From: Lunatibacter salilacus
GTDB taxonomy: Bacteria > Bacteroidota > Bacteroidia > Cytophagales > Cyclobacteriaceae
Reading direction: 5' to 3'
Assembly: GCF_009797935.1 (NCBI RefSeq)
Contig: NZ_VOLC01000005.1
Span: 1 to 64,000, forward strand
Length of the DNA stretch: 64,000 nucleotides
Part shown: piece by piece, positions 42,926 through 51,498 of the stretch
How the letters are laid out: the number at the start of each line of letters is the position of its first letter
How positions within the stretch are numbered: the first letter of the stretch is position 1
Notes under the pieces: generated by a model
What the model saw: the letters and a program-made list of their open reading frames with translations, nothing else
The model's database searches: none
What the model was told of the DNA's origin: nothing
Made by a program: the position numbers and the translations under genes

Positions 42926-43087
42926 TCAGCCCCGCAGGATTCCTTTTCCAGCATTATAGGTGACCACCATTGTCCCTACATTTTTCACATGATCAAAGAC
43001 TGATCGAATGACTTCTTCATAATTTCTAGTCAAATCTAATCGGCTAAGCATTTTTACGGCTTTTGGGAGGTAAATTTCAGGTTTCAT
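42926..43087 (-). pseudogene. Short unknown fragment
   Basis: A 53-codon minus-strand frame from ATG 43087 reads KPEIYLPKAVKMLSRLDLTR and later VGTMVVTYNAGKGILRG. It is convergent with the peptidase gene and looks like the tail of a larger protein. I do not recognise it. Confidence 0.3.
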
Positions 43088-43139
43088 CTCAAATTCAATT
43101 CTAAGCTTTGTTTTCGATTAAATAAAAATGAATTCAAAA

Positions 43140-43157
43140 TTAACCTTTAAAGGTTAA
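43140..43157. promoter_or_regulatory. MqsA-type operator palindrome
   Basis: TTAACCTTTAAAGGTTAA is a perfect 18-base palindrome containing AACCT-N4-AGGTT. E. coli MqsA binds AACCT/AGGTT palindromes in its own promoter. It lies about 15 bases before the -33 box of the toxin promoter, and the downstream antitoxin has an MqsA-type HTH, so autoregulation is likely. Confidence 0.75.
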
Positions 43158-43171
43158 TTTTTTTCAATAAA

Positions 43172-43204
43172 TTTGTTTTTTAACACTTTATCGTGGTAAC
43201 TTTG
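43172..43204 (+). promoter_or_regulatory. Bacteroidota promoter of the toxin-antitoxin operon
   Basis: The -33 box is TTTG at 43172-43175, and the -7 box is TAACTTTG at 43197-43204 (consensus TAnnTTTG), 21 bases apart. The -7 box overlaps the GTG at 43193 that opens the toxin frame, so transcription probably starts at about 43210 and the toxin start must be re-examined. Confidence 0.6.
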
Positions 43205-43555
43205 CAAAATACATCTGAAGGAAAAGTCGGCCAATTCTTAAAAGAATTTAAGGAAAAAATGAAGGTTTGGGGCGTGTTATTCCTTGATGATAGAGGAAAA
43301 AACTTTGAAACACTCACCCAACTTGATATCCGTCCGATGGATCGAGAGCAAATCTTGGAAGCATTAATAGTTGAAGATTACTCAGAAGGTCCTAAACCGG
43401 AGGAAATTCACGGTACCAAAGAAATGTGGGCCTTTGGGAAAATTGTAAAAGGGCAAGAAATCTATATTAAGATTACAAAAGGAATACTAGGTTCAAAAGT
43501 CCTTTGTATATCCTTTCATGTTGCCGAGCGAAAATTAAAATACCCTTTCAAATAA
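43193..43555 (+). CDS. MqsR-like type II toxin
   Basis: A toxin of up to 120 residues of a Bacteroidota MqsR-like family paired with MqsA/Panacea antitoxins. Conserved blocks: KMKVWGVLFLDDRGKNFETLTQLDIRP, EDYSEGPKPEEIHGTKEMWAFGK and VLCISFHVAERKLKYPFK. MqsR cleaves mRNA independently of the ribosome. The frame opens at GTG 43193, but a promoter -7 box overlaps it; the first ATG is 43259, which would cut the conserved FLKEFKEK lead. The exact start is unsure. The antitoxin follows 7 bases after the stop. Confidence 0.72.
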   Translation: MVTLQNTSEGKVGQFLKEFKEKMKVWGVLFLDDRGKNFETLTQLDIRPMDREQILEALIVEDYSEGPKPEEIHGTKEMWAFGKIVKGQEIYIKITKGILGSKVLCISFHVAERKLKYPFK

Positions 43556-43562
43556 CCATTTT

Positions 43563-44561
43563 ATGAAAAGTCCATTCACTGGAAAAGAAATGCCTTTAAA
43601 GCATGAGGTACGAACTGTCACTTTTCGGAAGGAAGAAATTAAAACAAGATTCCAATTTTACTTGTGCGAGGATACAGGAGAGAAATTTACGACAACAGAA
43701 TTGGATGAATACAATCTGTTGATGGTAGAGCATGCCTACCGGGCAAAAAATCATATTCCTCAACGAGAAGAGATCATTGAAATAAGAGAAAAATATGGTC
43801 TCTCCGCAATTAGGATGGGAGAAATTCTGGGTTTTGGTCAAAATACATACGGGCTATATGAGAAGGGCGAACTTCCTTCCTTGGCAAATGCCAATTTGAT
43901 TAAACTTGCTAGGGACCCTTTTAAACTTAAGAGCCTGGTTGAGGATTGGAACCCGAAATCTAACAACACAAAAATTGATCTTCTAAAAAGAATTGATCGG
44001 TTAATATCTTTAGACAAACAAAAACTAATCAATCTCGAGGATTATTTAATGGGTGATGATGAGGCCAATATTTTGACAGGCTATAGTAAGCCAAACCTCG
44101 AAAAATTTGTCGAAATGATTGTTTTCTTTGCCCAAAAAATACCATGCTTTAAAACAAAGATGAACAAGCTGCTATTTTATGCAGATTTTTCTTACTTCAA
44201 ATATTTTGGAAATTCTATAAGCGGAGTTAAATACAAAGCAATAAATTTTGGCCCTGTTCCCAATATGTTTGAAACTATCTTTGAAAATTTATCTGAAAAT
44301 GATGTAATAGATATATTTTATGAGGATAAGGCAGATGGAATTAGAGTAGAAAAATTAATTGGTAGAGAAGATAGACCATTCAATTCAGAAGTTTTTACAA
44401 AAGAAGAACTTGTCACACTTGAAAATATCACATCTCAATTTAAAGACATTTCAACAAATGGGATAGTTGAAATTAGCCATCTCGAAAAAGGGTGGTTGGA
44501 AAATATTCATGGAAAGCAGTTTATTTCTTATGAATATGCATTGGTACTTAAGGCCATTTAA
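43563..44561 (+). CDS. MqsA-type HTH plus Panacea (SocA/DUF4065) antitoxin
   Basis: A 332-residue antitoxin. Residues 1-70 are a YgiT/MqsA-like lead domain (MKSPFTGKEMPLKHEVRTVTFR). The HTH_XRE part is about 70-125 (IIEIREKYGLSAIRMGEILGFGQNTYGLYEKGELPSLANANLI). Residues 165-330 form a Panacea/SocA domain (FVEMIVFFAQKIPCFKTKMNKLLFYADFSYFKYFG and YKAINFGPVPNMFE, ending EISHLEKGW). Panacea domains are known as versatile antitoxin modules that neutralise different toxins. It likely binds the 43140 palindrome and the toxin upstream. The lead lacks the zinc cysteines of classical MqsA. Confidence 0.85.
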   Translation: MKSPFTGKEMPLKHEVRTVTFRKEEIKTRFQFYLCEDTGEKFTTTELDEYNLLMVEHAYRAKNHIPQREEIIEIREKYGLSAIRMGEILGFGQNTYGLYEKGELPSLANANLIKLARDPFKLKSLVEDWNPKSNNTKIDLLKRIDRLISLDKQKLINLEDYLMGDDEANILTGYSKPNLEKFVEMIVFFAQKIPCFKTKMNKLLFYADFSYFKYFGNSISGVKYKAINFGPVPNMFETIFENLSENDVIDIFYEDKADGIRVEKLIGREDRPFNSEVFTKEELVTLENITSQFKDISTNGIVEISHLEKGWLENIHGKQFISYEYALVLKAI

Positions 44562-44626
44562 CCCATAATCAAACTATTTCCAGGTAAAAAATAAACCAAA
44601 TGGGTAAAGTTGAAAAAGCTAAAAAC

Positions 44627-45490
44627 TCAACTCTCCCCAATTTTCAACTTCCCTTTCCTTATAATTTTTTTAGCTTCCGCACCTTTGATAACGCCTCCTT
44701 TTTCATCTATCCACACGATCGCACCTGTGGGGCATCTTTGGATAGGGACCTGGGTTTGGTGGTTTTTGGAATAATTGATAACGGGCAGATTATGGATCAT
44801 GGTGATCAGATTGGGGGCATCCATGGCACATTTGCCACAGGCGGTGCAACCTACCTCACAATCTTCCAAAACCCCATCCCCTGCTTCCAAACTTTTACAG
44901 GCCACCCATAATCTGTGGCTTACAGGATGAATAGAAAAAAGATCTTTGGGGCAAACCTCCACACAATCCCCGCAGGCGGTGCATTTTGCCTCATCCACTA
45001 CGGGAATACCAAAGGCATTCATGCTGATAGCATCAAAATCACATACCTCCTCACAGTCTCCATGCCCCAAACAACCCCAAGAACAACCCTTGCCCCCACC
45101 TGAAATCAAAGCTGCCCCGCGACAACTGCTCATTCCTTCGTAGTTGGCGCGGTTAATGGCTACGTTGATACCGCCGGCACAGGCAAGCCGCGCCACCCGT
45201 TTTTCTTCCGAACCTGCATCCACGCCCAAGTAAGTCGCAATTTCATTTCTACCCTCTTCGCTGCTTACGGTACATTTTCCTGGCAACATTTCTCCTTTGA
45301 CCAAAGCTTCCGCAAAAGGCCTGCAACCGGGATAGCCACAAGCACCGCAGTTGGCATGGGGAAGCATCCCCTCCACCACATCAATCCTCGGATCTTCATA
45401 GACATAGAGTTTCTTATTGGCAATGATCAGCATCAATGCCAAGAGAAGCGTCAGTCCGCCGAGTGCTAGTATTGCGGTTAGAATGGTCAT
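44627..45490 (-). CDS. rnfB: Rnf complex iron-sulfur subunit RnfB
   Basis: A 287-residue protein. An N-terminal helix (LTAILALGGLTLLLALMLII) anchors it. A [4Fe-4S] domain uses Cys48, Cys51, Cys56 and Cys73 (ANCGACGYPGCRPFAEAL). Later cysteine sets are at about 136-150, Cys170/173/176/180 (CTACGDCVEVCPKDL) and about 211-253 (CEVGCTACGKC and RCPTGAIVW). RnfB takes electrons from ferredoxin and passes them to RnfC. It is separated from the rnfCDGEA block by the reductase and the small Cys-rich gene, instead of following rnfA directly. Its own 200-base leader has short GATATTGGATA repeats. Confidence 0.93.
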   Translation of the reverse strand: MTILTAILALGGLTLLLALMLIIANKKLYVYEDPRIDVVEGMLPHANCGACGYPGCRPFAEALVKGEMLPGKCTVSSEEGRNEIATYLGVDAGSEEKRVARLACAGGINVAINRANYEGMSSCRGAALISGGGKGCSWGCLGHGDCEEVCDFDAISMNAFGIPVVDEAKCTACGDCVEVCPKDLFSIHPVSHRLWVACKSLEAGDGVLEDCEVGCTACGKCAMDAPNLITMIHNLPVINYSKNHQTQVPIQRCPTGAIVWIDEKGGVIKGAEAKKIIRKGKLKIGES

Positions 45491-45540
45491 GGGATACTTT
45501 ATTTCATTTCATTTTTAATTTTTAATTCAAAGTGTAATCC

Positions 45541-45593
45541 GATATTCATAGATATTGGATACTGATGGATATTGGATATTAATTGATACTGGC
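45541..45593. repeat. Short imperfect GATATTGGATA repeats
   Basis: Three to four imperfect copies of a 10-12 base unit (GATATTGGATA and variants) lie between rnfB and the reductase gene. Noncoding, of unknown meaning, possibly slippage. Confidence 0.5.
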
Positions 45594-45702
45594 GCTCCCT
45601 GACTGGATGTGGTTGGGCGTATTGGTTAAGGAACCCATTCAAACTTGGTACTGACTTTTTTTAGTGGGATTGAAATTATTCTTTAAAAGGAAATACATTC
45701 CC

Positions 45703-46560
45703 CTAATAAATCACCTCCGCCCATTTTTTCCCGGCTATCAGTTCGGCTTTTCGGTTGTCCCATTTTTCCTTGGAGCCCATGATGTTGATAAATGCCTTGT
45801 TGAGGTTCTCCTTTACTTTTTCATATCCTGCGATGTAGATGTAGGTGTTGGAATAGTTCAGCAGCTCCAGGATTTCCTCCGCCCTATCCTCAATGGCAGC
45901 ATCCAATGAAATCGGATCCTCCCAATGTGGCCGGGGACTCAGAGCATGGAAAGCCTCGAAAGTAGCTTCATCGTAATAATTGGTCAGGTCTCCGTCTTTG
46001 TCATTGAGGTACAGCAGTTCCAACCCGCTTTTTGCCCCATAAAACAACCTGATCTTTCCCTTCCAGTCTCCTACTTCGCTATAGATGTGCTTGACAAAAG
46101 CACGGAAAGGTGCGATGCCTGTTCCCATTCCTATCAAGATCAGGTTGGAATTTTTATCGACAGGAACTTTAAATGGCAGTTCAAAAGGTCCCGTGATGGT
46201 AATTTCATCTCCGATTTGGCGGTCGCAGAGGTAATTTGAACTCACGCCATGGTACAGTTCCCCACTGAAATCATCCACATAGGAACAGCGTTTGACCAAC
46301 ATGGTTATATTGGCATTGCCGTTTTTTGTCTCGGGAAGGTCCGCCACGCTGTACAAACGATGGTGAAATGCGTTGCCAAAGTCACTTTCATGCCGCACCA
46401 GGACACCAAAACTTTGGTCCACCTTAACCTTGAATTCCGGACTACCGACTTCAAGTACAATCTCACGTATTTCTTCAGTGTTGGCAGGGGTAAGGCGCTC
46501 TGATTTTTTCACCTTGGCCTTGTATTGTTGCTTTGTATTGAGGTCTGACAGATGGGACAT
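45703..46560 (-). CDS. Ferredoxin--NADP reductase
   Basis: A 285-residue flavoenzyme. The FAD domain holds HHRLYSVADL (RxYS) and YHGVSSNYLCDRQIGDEITITGPF. The NADP domain begins ILIGMGTGIAPFRAFVKHIY (the GTGIAPFR motif near 150-160) and ends with IYIAGYEKVKENLNKAF and the C-terminal aromatic EVIY. It exchanges electrons between ferredoxin and NADP(H). Placed between Rnf genes, it offers the fused ferredoxin of the neighbouring oxidoreductase a second outlet beside NAD+. It is plant-type in overall pattern. Confidence 0.9.
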   Translation of the reverse strand: MSHLSDLNTKQQYKAKVKKSERLTPANTEEIREIVLEVGSPEFKVKVDQSFGVLVRHESDFGNAFHHRLYSVADLPETKNGNANITMLVKRCSYVDDFSGELYHGVSSNYLCDRQIGDEITITGPFELPFKVPVDKNSNLILIGMGTGIAPFRAFVKHIYSEVGDWKGKIRLFYGAKSGLELLYLNDKDGDLTNYYDEATFEAFHALSPRPHWEDPISLDAAIEDRAEEILELLNYSNTYIYIAGYEKVKENLNKAFINIMGSKEKWDNRKAELIAGKKWAEVIY

Positions 46561-46919
46561 TGTTATGCTATTTAGATGTTTAGATTTTTATTTTAAGTTA
46601 TTCTGGTGGGAAGACAGAAGACGGAAGAGACTGTGTAAAAACAAAATCTCCCGCTGATCTCGCAGAATTACGCAGAGGATTTTAATGATTTATTGATATT
46701 TTATTTCATCATAACTGAAATAATTTATTGAAACAAATTATTGTACGTTGAAAGTTTTTATAATTAGTCTTTTCACACAGCCTCGGAAGACCGAAGACCG
46801 GAGGTGCCTGAATGCATTTCTTTTTTCTATTTCCTTTCTGGCAGTGATAAATTGACTTCCTGTTCGTTTCATTTGCCCACTATTGTTTACTTTTTTTGAA
46901 AACTGCCAACTGTCGACCA
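46561..46919. other. Intergenic region with a known dispersed motif
   Basis: It contains CTGATCTCGCAGAATTACG (46652-46670), part of a short sequence often repeated in Bacteroidota intergenic DNA. No gene is evident. A minus-strand 61-codon frame lacks any domain and is left out. Confidence 0.4.
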
Positions 46920-47117
46920 TCAACTATCGACTTTGAACTCCTTCTTACACACTTTCACACAACCACAGTTTCCGCAGCTTCTTCTTTCGGCCAGAACATC
47001 CTCATCGGAGATGTTTTCCGAAAATGTATCCCTCCACCGGGACTGTACCCAAACCCAAGCGAGCATCATGACGACTATCGCCCCGATTCCAATTGCATAT
47101 GTCAGTAGTGTTTCCAT
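46920..47117 (-). CDS. Small Cys-rich membrane protein, NqrM-like
   Basis: A 65-residue protein. It has one N-terminal helix (LTYAIGIGAIVVMMLAWVWV) and a C-terminal cluster RRSCGNCGCVKVC with four cysteines. This architecture is that of NqrM, the DUF539 factor needed to insert iron between NqrD and NqrE of Na+-NQR, whose Rnf counterparts are RnfE and RnfA. It is encoded just downstream of rnfA on the same strand, so a similar maturation role for RnfA/RnfE is plausible. It is not identical to classical NqrM, and the match is by architecture. Confidence 0.65.
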   Translation of the reverse strand: METLLTYAIGIGAIVVMMLAWVWVQSRWRDTFSENISDEDVLAERRSCGNCGCVKVCKKEFKVDS

Positions 47118-47239
47118 GTCAATGTATTATTAATCTTACTTTGTCAACTTAATTCTTGAAGGTAGAAACCTGACAGGTTTTTACATTTCATTGATTTTCT
47201 TAATGCTTTCTGTTCTTTAAACCTGTCAGTTTTTTTTTA

Positions 47240-47818
47240 TTAACCTAATCCAGAAAATCCCATAAATGTCAACGACAGTATCCCAGCTACCAGCAATGTA
47301 ATGGCGGTTCCTTTCACCACATTGGGTACCTCCGCAAATTCCAACTGCTCCCTGATGCCAGCCATCAAGAGAAGGGCAAGCGTAAAACCTGCACCAGCTC
47401 CAAGGGCATACACCAGACTTTGGGAAAGATCATATCCCTTGTTGGTTTGGAACAACGCCAAACCCAATATGGCACAGTTGGTGGTAATCAGTGGAAGGAA
47501 AATCCCCAAGGCCCTGAACAAGGCCGGACTCATTTTCTTGATAAACATCTCAACCAATTGTACCGTGGAAGCAATCACTACGATATAGCTGATCAATTGG
47601 AGAAAAGGGGCATTGATGGCGACCAACAAGGCATGAATGCCATAAGCGCATACTGAACTTATAAGCATTACAAAGGTGACGGCCCCTCCCATTTTGCTGG
47701 CAGTTTCCATTTTTCCGGAAACACCCATAAAAGGACAAATACCCAGGAAATAGGCCAAAACGAAGTTGTTGACCAAACTGGCATTGATAAATATGCTCCA
47801 ATAGGATTCCGTGTTCAT
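47240..47818 (-). CDS. rnfA: Rnf complex subunit RnfA
   Basis: A 192-residue, six-helix protein of the RnfA/NqrE family. It has the signature NFVLAYFLGICPFMGVSGK with the conserved Cys that helps ligate iron, and later TNCAILGLALF with the second conserved Cys. It inserts with RnfE in opposite topology and holds the iron site between them. The start overlaps the end of rnfE by four bases. Confidence 0.94.
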   Translation of the reverse strand: MNTESYWSIFINASLVNNFVLAYFLGICPFMGVSGKMETASKMGGAVTFVMLISSVCAYGIHALLVAINAPFLQLISYIVVIASTVQLVEMFIKKMSPALFRALGIFLPLITTNCAILGLALFQTNKGYDLSQSLVYALGAGAGFTLALLLMAGIREQLEFAEVPNVVKGTAITLLVAGILSLTFMGFSGLG

Positions 47819-48450
47819 GCTTGTTTAATTTTATAGATGTTGAACAGTACAAGCCAAAGTGCCAAAGTGAAAAACCCTCCGGCGGGCAATATCATGATGA
47901 TCCATTCCTGGAATGAATCTGGAAATAGGGATATGTCAAAGAAGGTCCCGTTACCGAGAATTTCACGGACTGCACCCAAGCAAAACAGCGCAAAGACAAA
48001 CCCTACCCCCATACCCAAGGCATCCATGATGGACTTCCCGATGGTGTTTTTTGAGGCAAAAGCTTCCGCCCTGCTCAAGATTAGACAGTTGACAACAATC
48101 AGGGAAATAAAGGCACCCAGGTTTTTGTGCAAATCTACACTGATGGCCTGAATAGCATAATCTACAATGGTCACGAAAGTGGCGATGATCAAAATGTAGG
48201 AAGCAATCCGTACCTGTTTAGGAATGAAATTTCGCAAAGAAGCTACCAGTATATTCGACATCAGCAGAACAAAGGCGGTGGCCAATCCCATGGCAAGTGC
48301 ATTTTGCGCTGTGTTGGAAACTGCCAAAACTGGACACATGCCCAAGACCTGCACAAACACAGGATTATCACGCCAAAGCCCTTTGATAAATTCATCGGTG
48401 GAGCTCGGCACAGCTTTGATTTGCGGATTTTTTGTTATCCCTGCGCTCAT
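47815..48450 (-). CDS. rnfE: Rnf complex subunit RnfE
   Basis: A 211-residue, six-helix protein of the RnfE/NqrD family. It has NPVFVQVLGMCPVLAVSN and VVNCLILSRAEAFA, each with the conserved Cys of the iron site. It pairs with RnfA. It starts two bases after the rnfG stop and overlaps rnfA, so rnfG-E-A are translationally coupled. Confidence 0.94.
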   Translation of the reverse strand: MSAGITKNPQIKAVPSSTDEFIKGLWRDNPVFVQVLGMCPVLAVSNTAQNALAMGLATAFVLLMSNILVASLRNFIPKQVRIASYILIIATFVTIVDYAIQAISVDLHKNLGAFISLIVVNCLILSRAEAFASKNTIGKSIMDALGMGVGFVFALFCLGAVREILGNGTFFDISLFPDSFQEWIIMILPAGGFFTLALWLVLFNIYKIKQA

Positions 48451-48452
48451 CT

Positions 48453-49142
48453 CTAGTCTGAATTGACATTAAAACTATCCCTTTGATGGTAAATCAAGGG
48501 AACCATGATGGCGGTACTTTCACCCAATATATTACCGACAGTACGGGAAGAAATGGTGGCACCGGTGATGCCTTCCACTTCCCAAGGTTGGCTCTTACCA
48601 CCCTCCTTGACCGGAATTACCTTATTTTCAATTTGGGTTAAATCTGGAGTGAGTTTGACAGATAGTGCTTTGAAATTGGACTGGAAGTTTGCATCCTTTC
48701 CAATCCTATCACCCAACCCCGGAGTCTCTTTACTTTCCAGCACATAAAAGCCCACTACTGTCTGTGAAAATGGGTCATAGCCATACAATATGCGGATGAC
48801 ATCGGCATAACCCTGCCCACTTGCTTCAATGGCGACTCCTTTGAAAGTATCGCTATGATCAAAACCTGCATAGACCACCGTCTTGCTTCGGTCCAATCCA
48901 TCCGATGGAATAAAAGTCCCCTCTGACGTCATTTCATAAATTCTCGTCTTTGTGATTCCGGGCAAAACGTTGAAAACTGCCTTTTCCAACGCTTCATCTT
49001 TGAGGGTTCCAATTCTTTCTTTGGTACCCTCATAAGTCAAAACAATCAATAAGGCACAGAAAACACCTATACCTACCATGGCAATCAGCATTTTTTTGCT
49101 GCTTCCTGTTGTCCCTTTTTTTATATTTTCATATTGGTTCAT
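48453..49142 (-). CDS. rnfG: Rnf complex subunit RnfG (covalent FMN)
   Basis: A 229-residue subunit. One N-terminal helix (MLIAMVGIGVFCALLIVLTY) precedes a periplasmic-type domain. The covalent FMN motif is EGITGATISSRTV, with the attached Thr in TGAT near residue 205. The ESKETPGLGDRIG block is conserved in RnfG/NqrC. It takes electrons from RnfD. It overlaps rnfD by four bases. Confidence 0.93.
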   Translation of the reverse strand: MNQYENIKKGTTGSSKKMLIAMVGIGVFCALLIVLTYEGTKERIGTLKDEALEKAVFNVLPGITKTRIYEMTSEGTFIPSDGLDRSKTVVYAGFDHSDTFKGVAIEASGQGYADVIRILYGYDPFSQTVVGFYVLESKETPGLGDRIGKDANFQSNFKALSVKLTPDLTQIENKVIPVKEGGKSQPWEVEGITGATISSRTVGNILGESTAIMVPLIYHQRDSFNVNSD

Positions 49143-50152
49143 AACATTGCTTTTTTAGTCCCATATACTTTTGGCCTGATGATACTATCAATCTGAGGAG
49201 TAAGGGCATTTCCCAACAAAATGGCATACATCACGCCTTCCGGAAGACCTCCCCATATTCGGATGACTACCACAAGAACTCCAATAAATATCCCATAAAT
49301 GACTATTCCCAAAGGTGTGATGGGCGAACCCACCATATCGGTTGCCATAAATACAGCCCCAAGCATCAGTCCTCCTGAGAAGAGCATAAACATTGGTGAA
49401 GGGTAAATTTGGTTATCAAATAGATACAGGATTCCGCTTAAAACGAAAACCGATGTTAGAATAGTGACCGGAATACGCCAGTTCATCATTTTCTTATAAA
49501 TCAAATACACACCCCCCAATGCTATCAGCCAAGAACAGGTTTCACCAGTAGAGCCACTGATCAATCCCAAGGCAAGGTCTGTGCTGTCCGTGGCGACATG
49601 GTCAAATTTGAATGCTGAAAGGGGCGTTGCACCGGAGATTCCGTCTACTATAGGTTTTGCAAAAGGAAATGCCAAGACAGCGTTGGAAATACTGACAAAG
49701 CGATCTTCCAAAAAGGAAGGATGCCAGGTAGTGATGGCCACAGGAAATGCGGCCTGTAAGATGGCCCTACCCACCAAGGCGGGATTAAAGGCATTATAGC
49801 CCAAGCCTCCAAAGACAAATTTGCCCAAAGCTATGGCCATGACACCTCCAAGGAAAGTCATCCAAAGCGGGAAAATCGGCGGCAAAGTTAATCCCAAAAG
49901 AAGGCCGGTAATGATAGCCGACCAATCCGAAATAGTACTTTCCTGATTTGACCACCTGCACAACAAGTGTTCGGTAAAAACACACGCAATGACTGAAGTA
50001 TTAACGACCAAAAATGCATTAATCCCAAATGCATATACTGAAAACAAAGCAACTGGTATCAAGGCATAGACCACATTTTTCATAATCATGTCTGTGGACA
50101 CACCTTTGTTGATGTGAGGTGAGGTGCTGATATGAAGGGTCTTGCTAAGCAT
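49139..50152 (-). CDS. rnfD: Rnf complex subunit RnfD (covalent FMN)
   Basis: A 337-residue membrane protein with about nine helices, of the RnfD/NqrB family. The FMN attachment motif is GISGATPLSAF near residue 175. Other family blocks: GGLGYNAFNPALVGRAIL and MATDMVGSPITPLGIVIYG. It is a main ion-translocating candidate of the complex. It overlaps both rnfC and rnfG. Confidence 0.93.
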   Translation of the reverse strand: MLSKTLHISTSPHINKGVSTDMIMKNVVYALIPVALFSVYAFGINAFLVVNTSVIACVFTEHLLCRWSNQESTISDWSAIITGLLLGLTLPPIFPLWMTFLGGVMAIALGKFVFGGLGYNAFNPALVGRAILQAAFPVAITTWHPSFLEDRFVSISNAVLAFPFAKPIVDGISGATPLSAFKFDHVATDSTDLALGLISGSTGETCSWLIALGGVYLIYKKMMNWRIPVTILTSVFVLSGILYLFDNQIYPSPMFMLFSGGLMLGAVFMATDMVGSPITPLGIVIYGIFIGVLVVVIRIWGGLPEGVMYAILLGNALTPQIDSIIRPKVYGTKKAML

Positions 50153-51494
50153 TTGATTTCTGCTGTTTAGCTGATTTTTTTTTTCTAACTAATGCTTTGG
50201 AAAGGCGAAAATACTGCACCAAAGGAATGTTTGAGGGACAGACGTAGGAACAGGAGCCACATTCGAAGCAATCCATCAAATTATACTCATCTGCCATGGT
50301 ATCATAGGCCTCGAATTTCGCCAGAATTCCAAGCTTGGAAGGATTCAGGAAAATAGGACAAGCATCTACGCAGGCACTGCATTTGATGCAAGGGTAGATT
50401 TTACCCACTTTCCTCACCTCATTATCTCCAAAGACAACGATACCTGAAGTTCCTTTTACAATCGAAATATCCAGACTTGATGCGGATACGCCCATCATTG
50501 GACCTCCCATATATACTTCGCTGATGTTATCAACAGCGCCAACTTGTTCCAACACATAGCGCAATGGCGTTCCGATGGGGATCAGGTAATTTCCTTTTTT
50601 CTTGACACCGGGTCCGGTGATGGTAATCACTCGTTCCTGTATGCCTTGGCCATGGGGCAATAGTCTACCAATTTCCGCCGTGGTGGCAACATTCACCACC
50701 ACGGCATTGACTTCTATGGGCAATCCTCCCGAAGGGACTTCTTTGCCCAACAAAGCCGTGATCAGCATTTTCTCTGCCCCTTGTGGATATTTCACCGGAA
50801 CTACCTGTACTTTAACCGGTAAATCCGTAGGGACCTTGGATGTAAGATGATCTGCTGCATCTTGTTTATTGGCTTCTATGCCTATGATAACCTCCTTGGC
50901 GTCGGTGACTCTCAATAAATACCTGATTCCTGTGAAAATATCATCCGCTTGCTCCAACATGACCCGATGATCTGTGGTCAGGTAGGGTTCACATTCAATT
51001 CCATTGATGATAAGGTGGTCGCAGGTTTTTCCCTCCGGAATTTTGAGTTTGACATGGGTAGGAAAAGCAGCGCCTCCCAAGCCGACAATCCCGGCATCCT
51101 GAATACCTTTCAGGATTTCCTCGGGACTTGCGTCAAGGGATATTGGTTTGCCTACCACTACTTCCTGACCTGAATAAGGAAATGGTTCCAGGTAAATGCC
51201 CGGTGAAGTTTGACCGGAAATAAGTAGAACATCCGCAATTTTCCTGATGTTGCCCGACACCGGGGAATGCATGGGAACAGACATATACCCATTGGCTTTT
51301 GCCAGCAATTGTCCCCTTGATACCTCCTGCCCTTCCTTGACAATTATTTGGGAAGGATTGCCGATATGCTGCTGCATTGGCAGAATAATCAAAGGGGCAA
51401 ATGGAAACTGCCTGATGGGCAGTCCATTTGTCTCCTCCTTGTTTTCGGGCGGATGGACACCGTGTTTAAAACTATTTTTCAGTGAGGTCAGCAC
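50145..51494 (-). CDS. rnfC: Rnf complex subunit RnfC
   Basis: A protein of 449 residues. I place the start at GTG 51494 (VLTSLKNSFKHGVHPPENK), the natural RnfC opening, five bases after the preceding gene's stop; the longer frame to 51581 would run inside that gene. The flavin/NAD part contains GIVGLGGAAFPTHVKL, and NGIECEPYLTTDHRVM. Two C-terminal 4Fe-4S motifs are CIKCSACVDACPI and CFECGSCSYVCPS. It passes electrons to NAD+. Confidence 0.93.
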   Translation of the reverse strand: MLTSLKNSFKHGVHPPENKEETNGLPIRQFPFAPLIILPMQQHIGNPSQIIVKEGQEVSRGQLLAKANGYMSVPMHSPVSGNIRKIADVLLISGQTSPGIYLEPFPYSGQEVVVGKPISLDASPEEILKGIQDAGIVGLGGAAFPTHVKLKIPEGKTCDHLIINGIECEPYLTTDHRVMLEQADDIFTGIRYLLRVTDAKEVIIGIEANKQDAADHLTSKVPTDLPVKVQVVPVKYPQGAEKMLITALLGKEVPSGGLPIEVNAVVVNVATTAEIGRLLPHGQGIQERVITITGPGVKKKGNYLIPIGTPLRYVLEQVGAVDNISEVYMGGPMMGVSASSLDISIVKGTSGIVVFGDNEVRKVGKIYPCIKCSACVDACPIFLNPSKLGILAKFEAYDTMADEYNLMDCFECGSCSYVCPSNIPLVQYFRLSKALVRKKKSAKQQKSNA

Positions 51495-51498
51495 GGTA

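Noticed and set aside
45541..45593. CRISPR-like repeat array
   Set aside because: Units are 10-12 bases, imperfect and without spacers of constant length, so this is simple repeat sequence.
44627..51494. Na+-NQR instead of Rnf
   Set aside because: RnfB with its ferredoxin clusters is present, the C subunit has two 4Fe-4S motifs, and NqrA and NqrF are absent.
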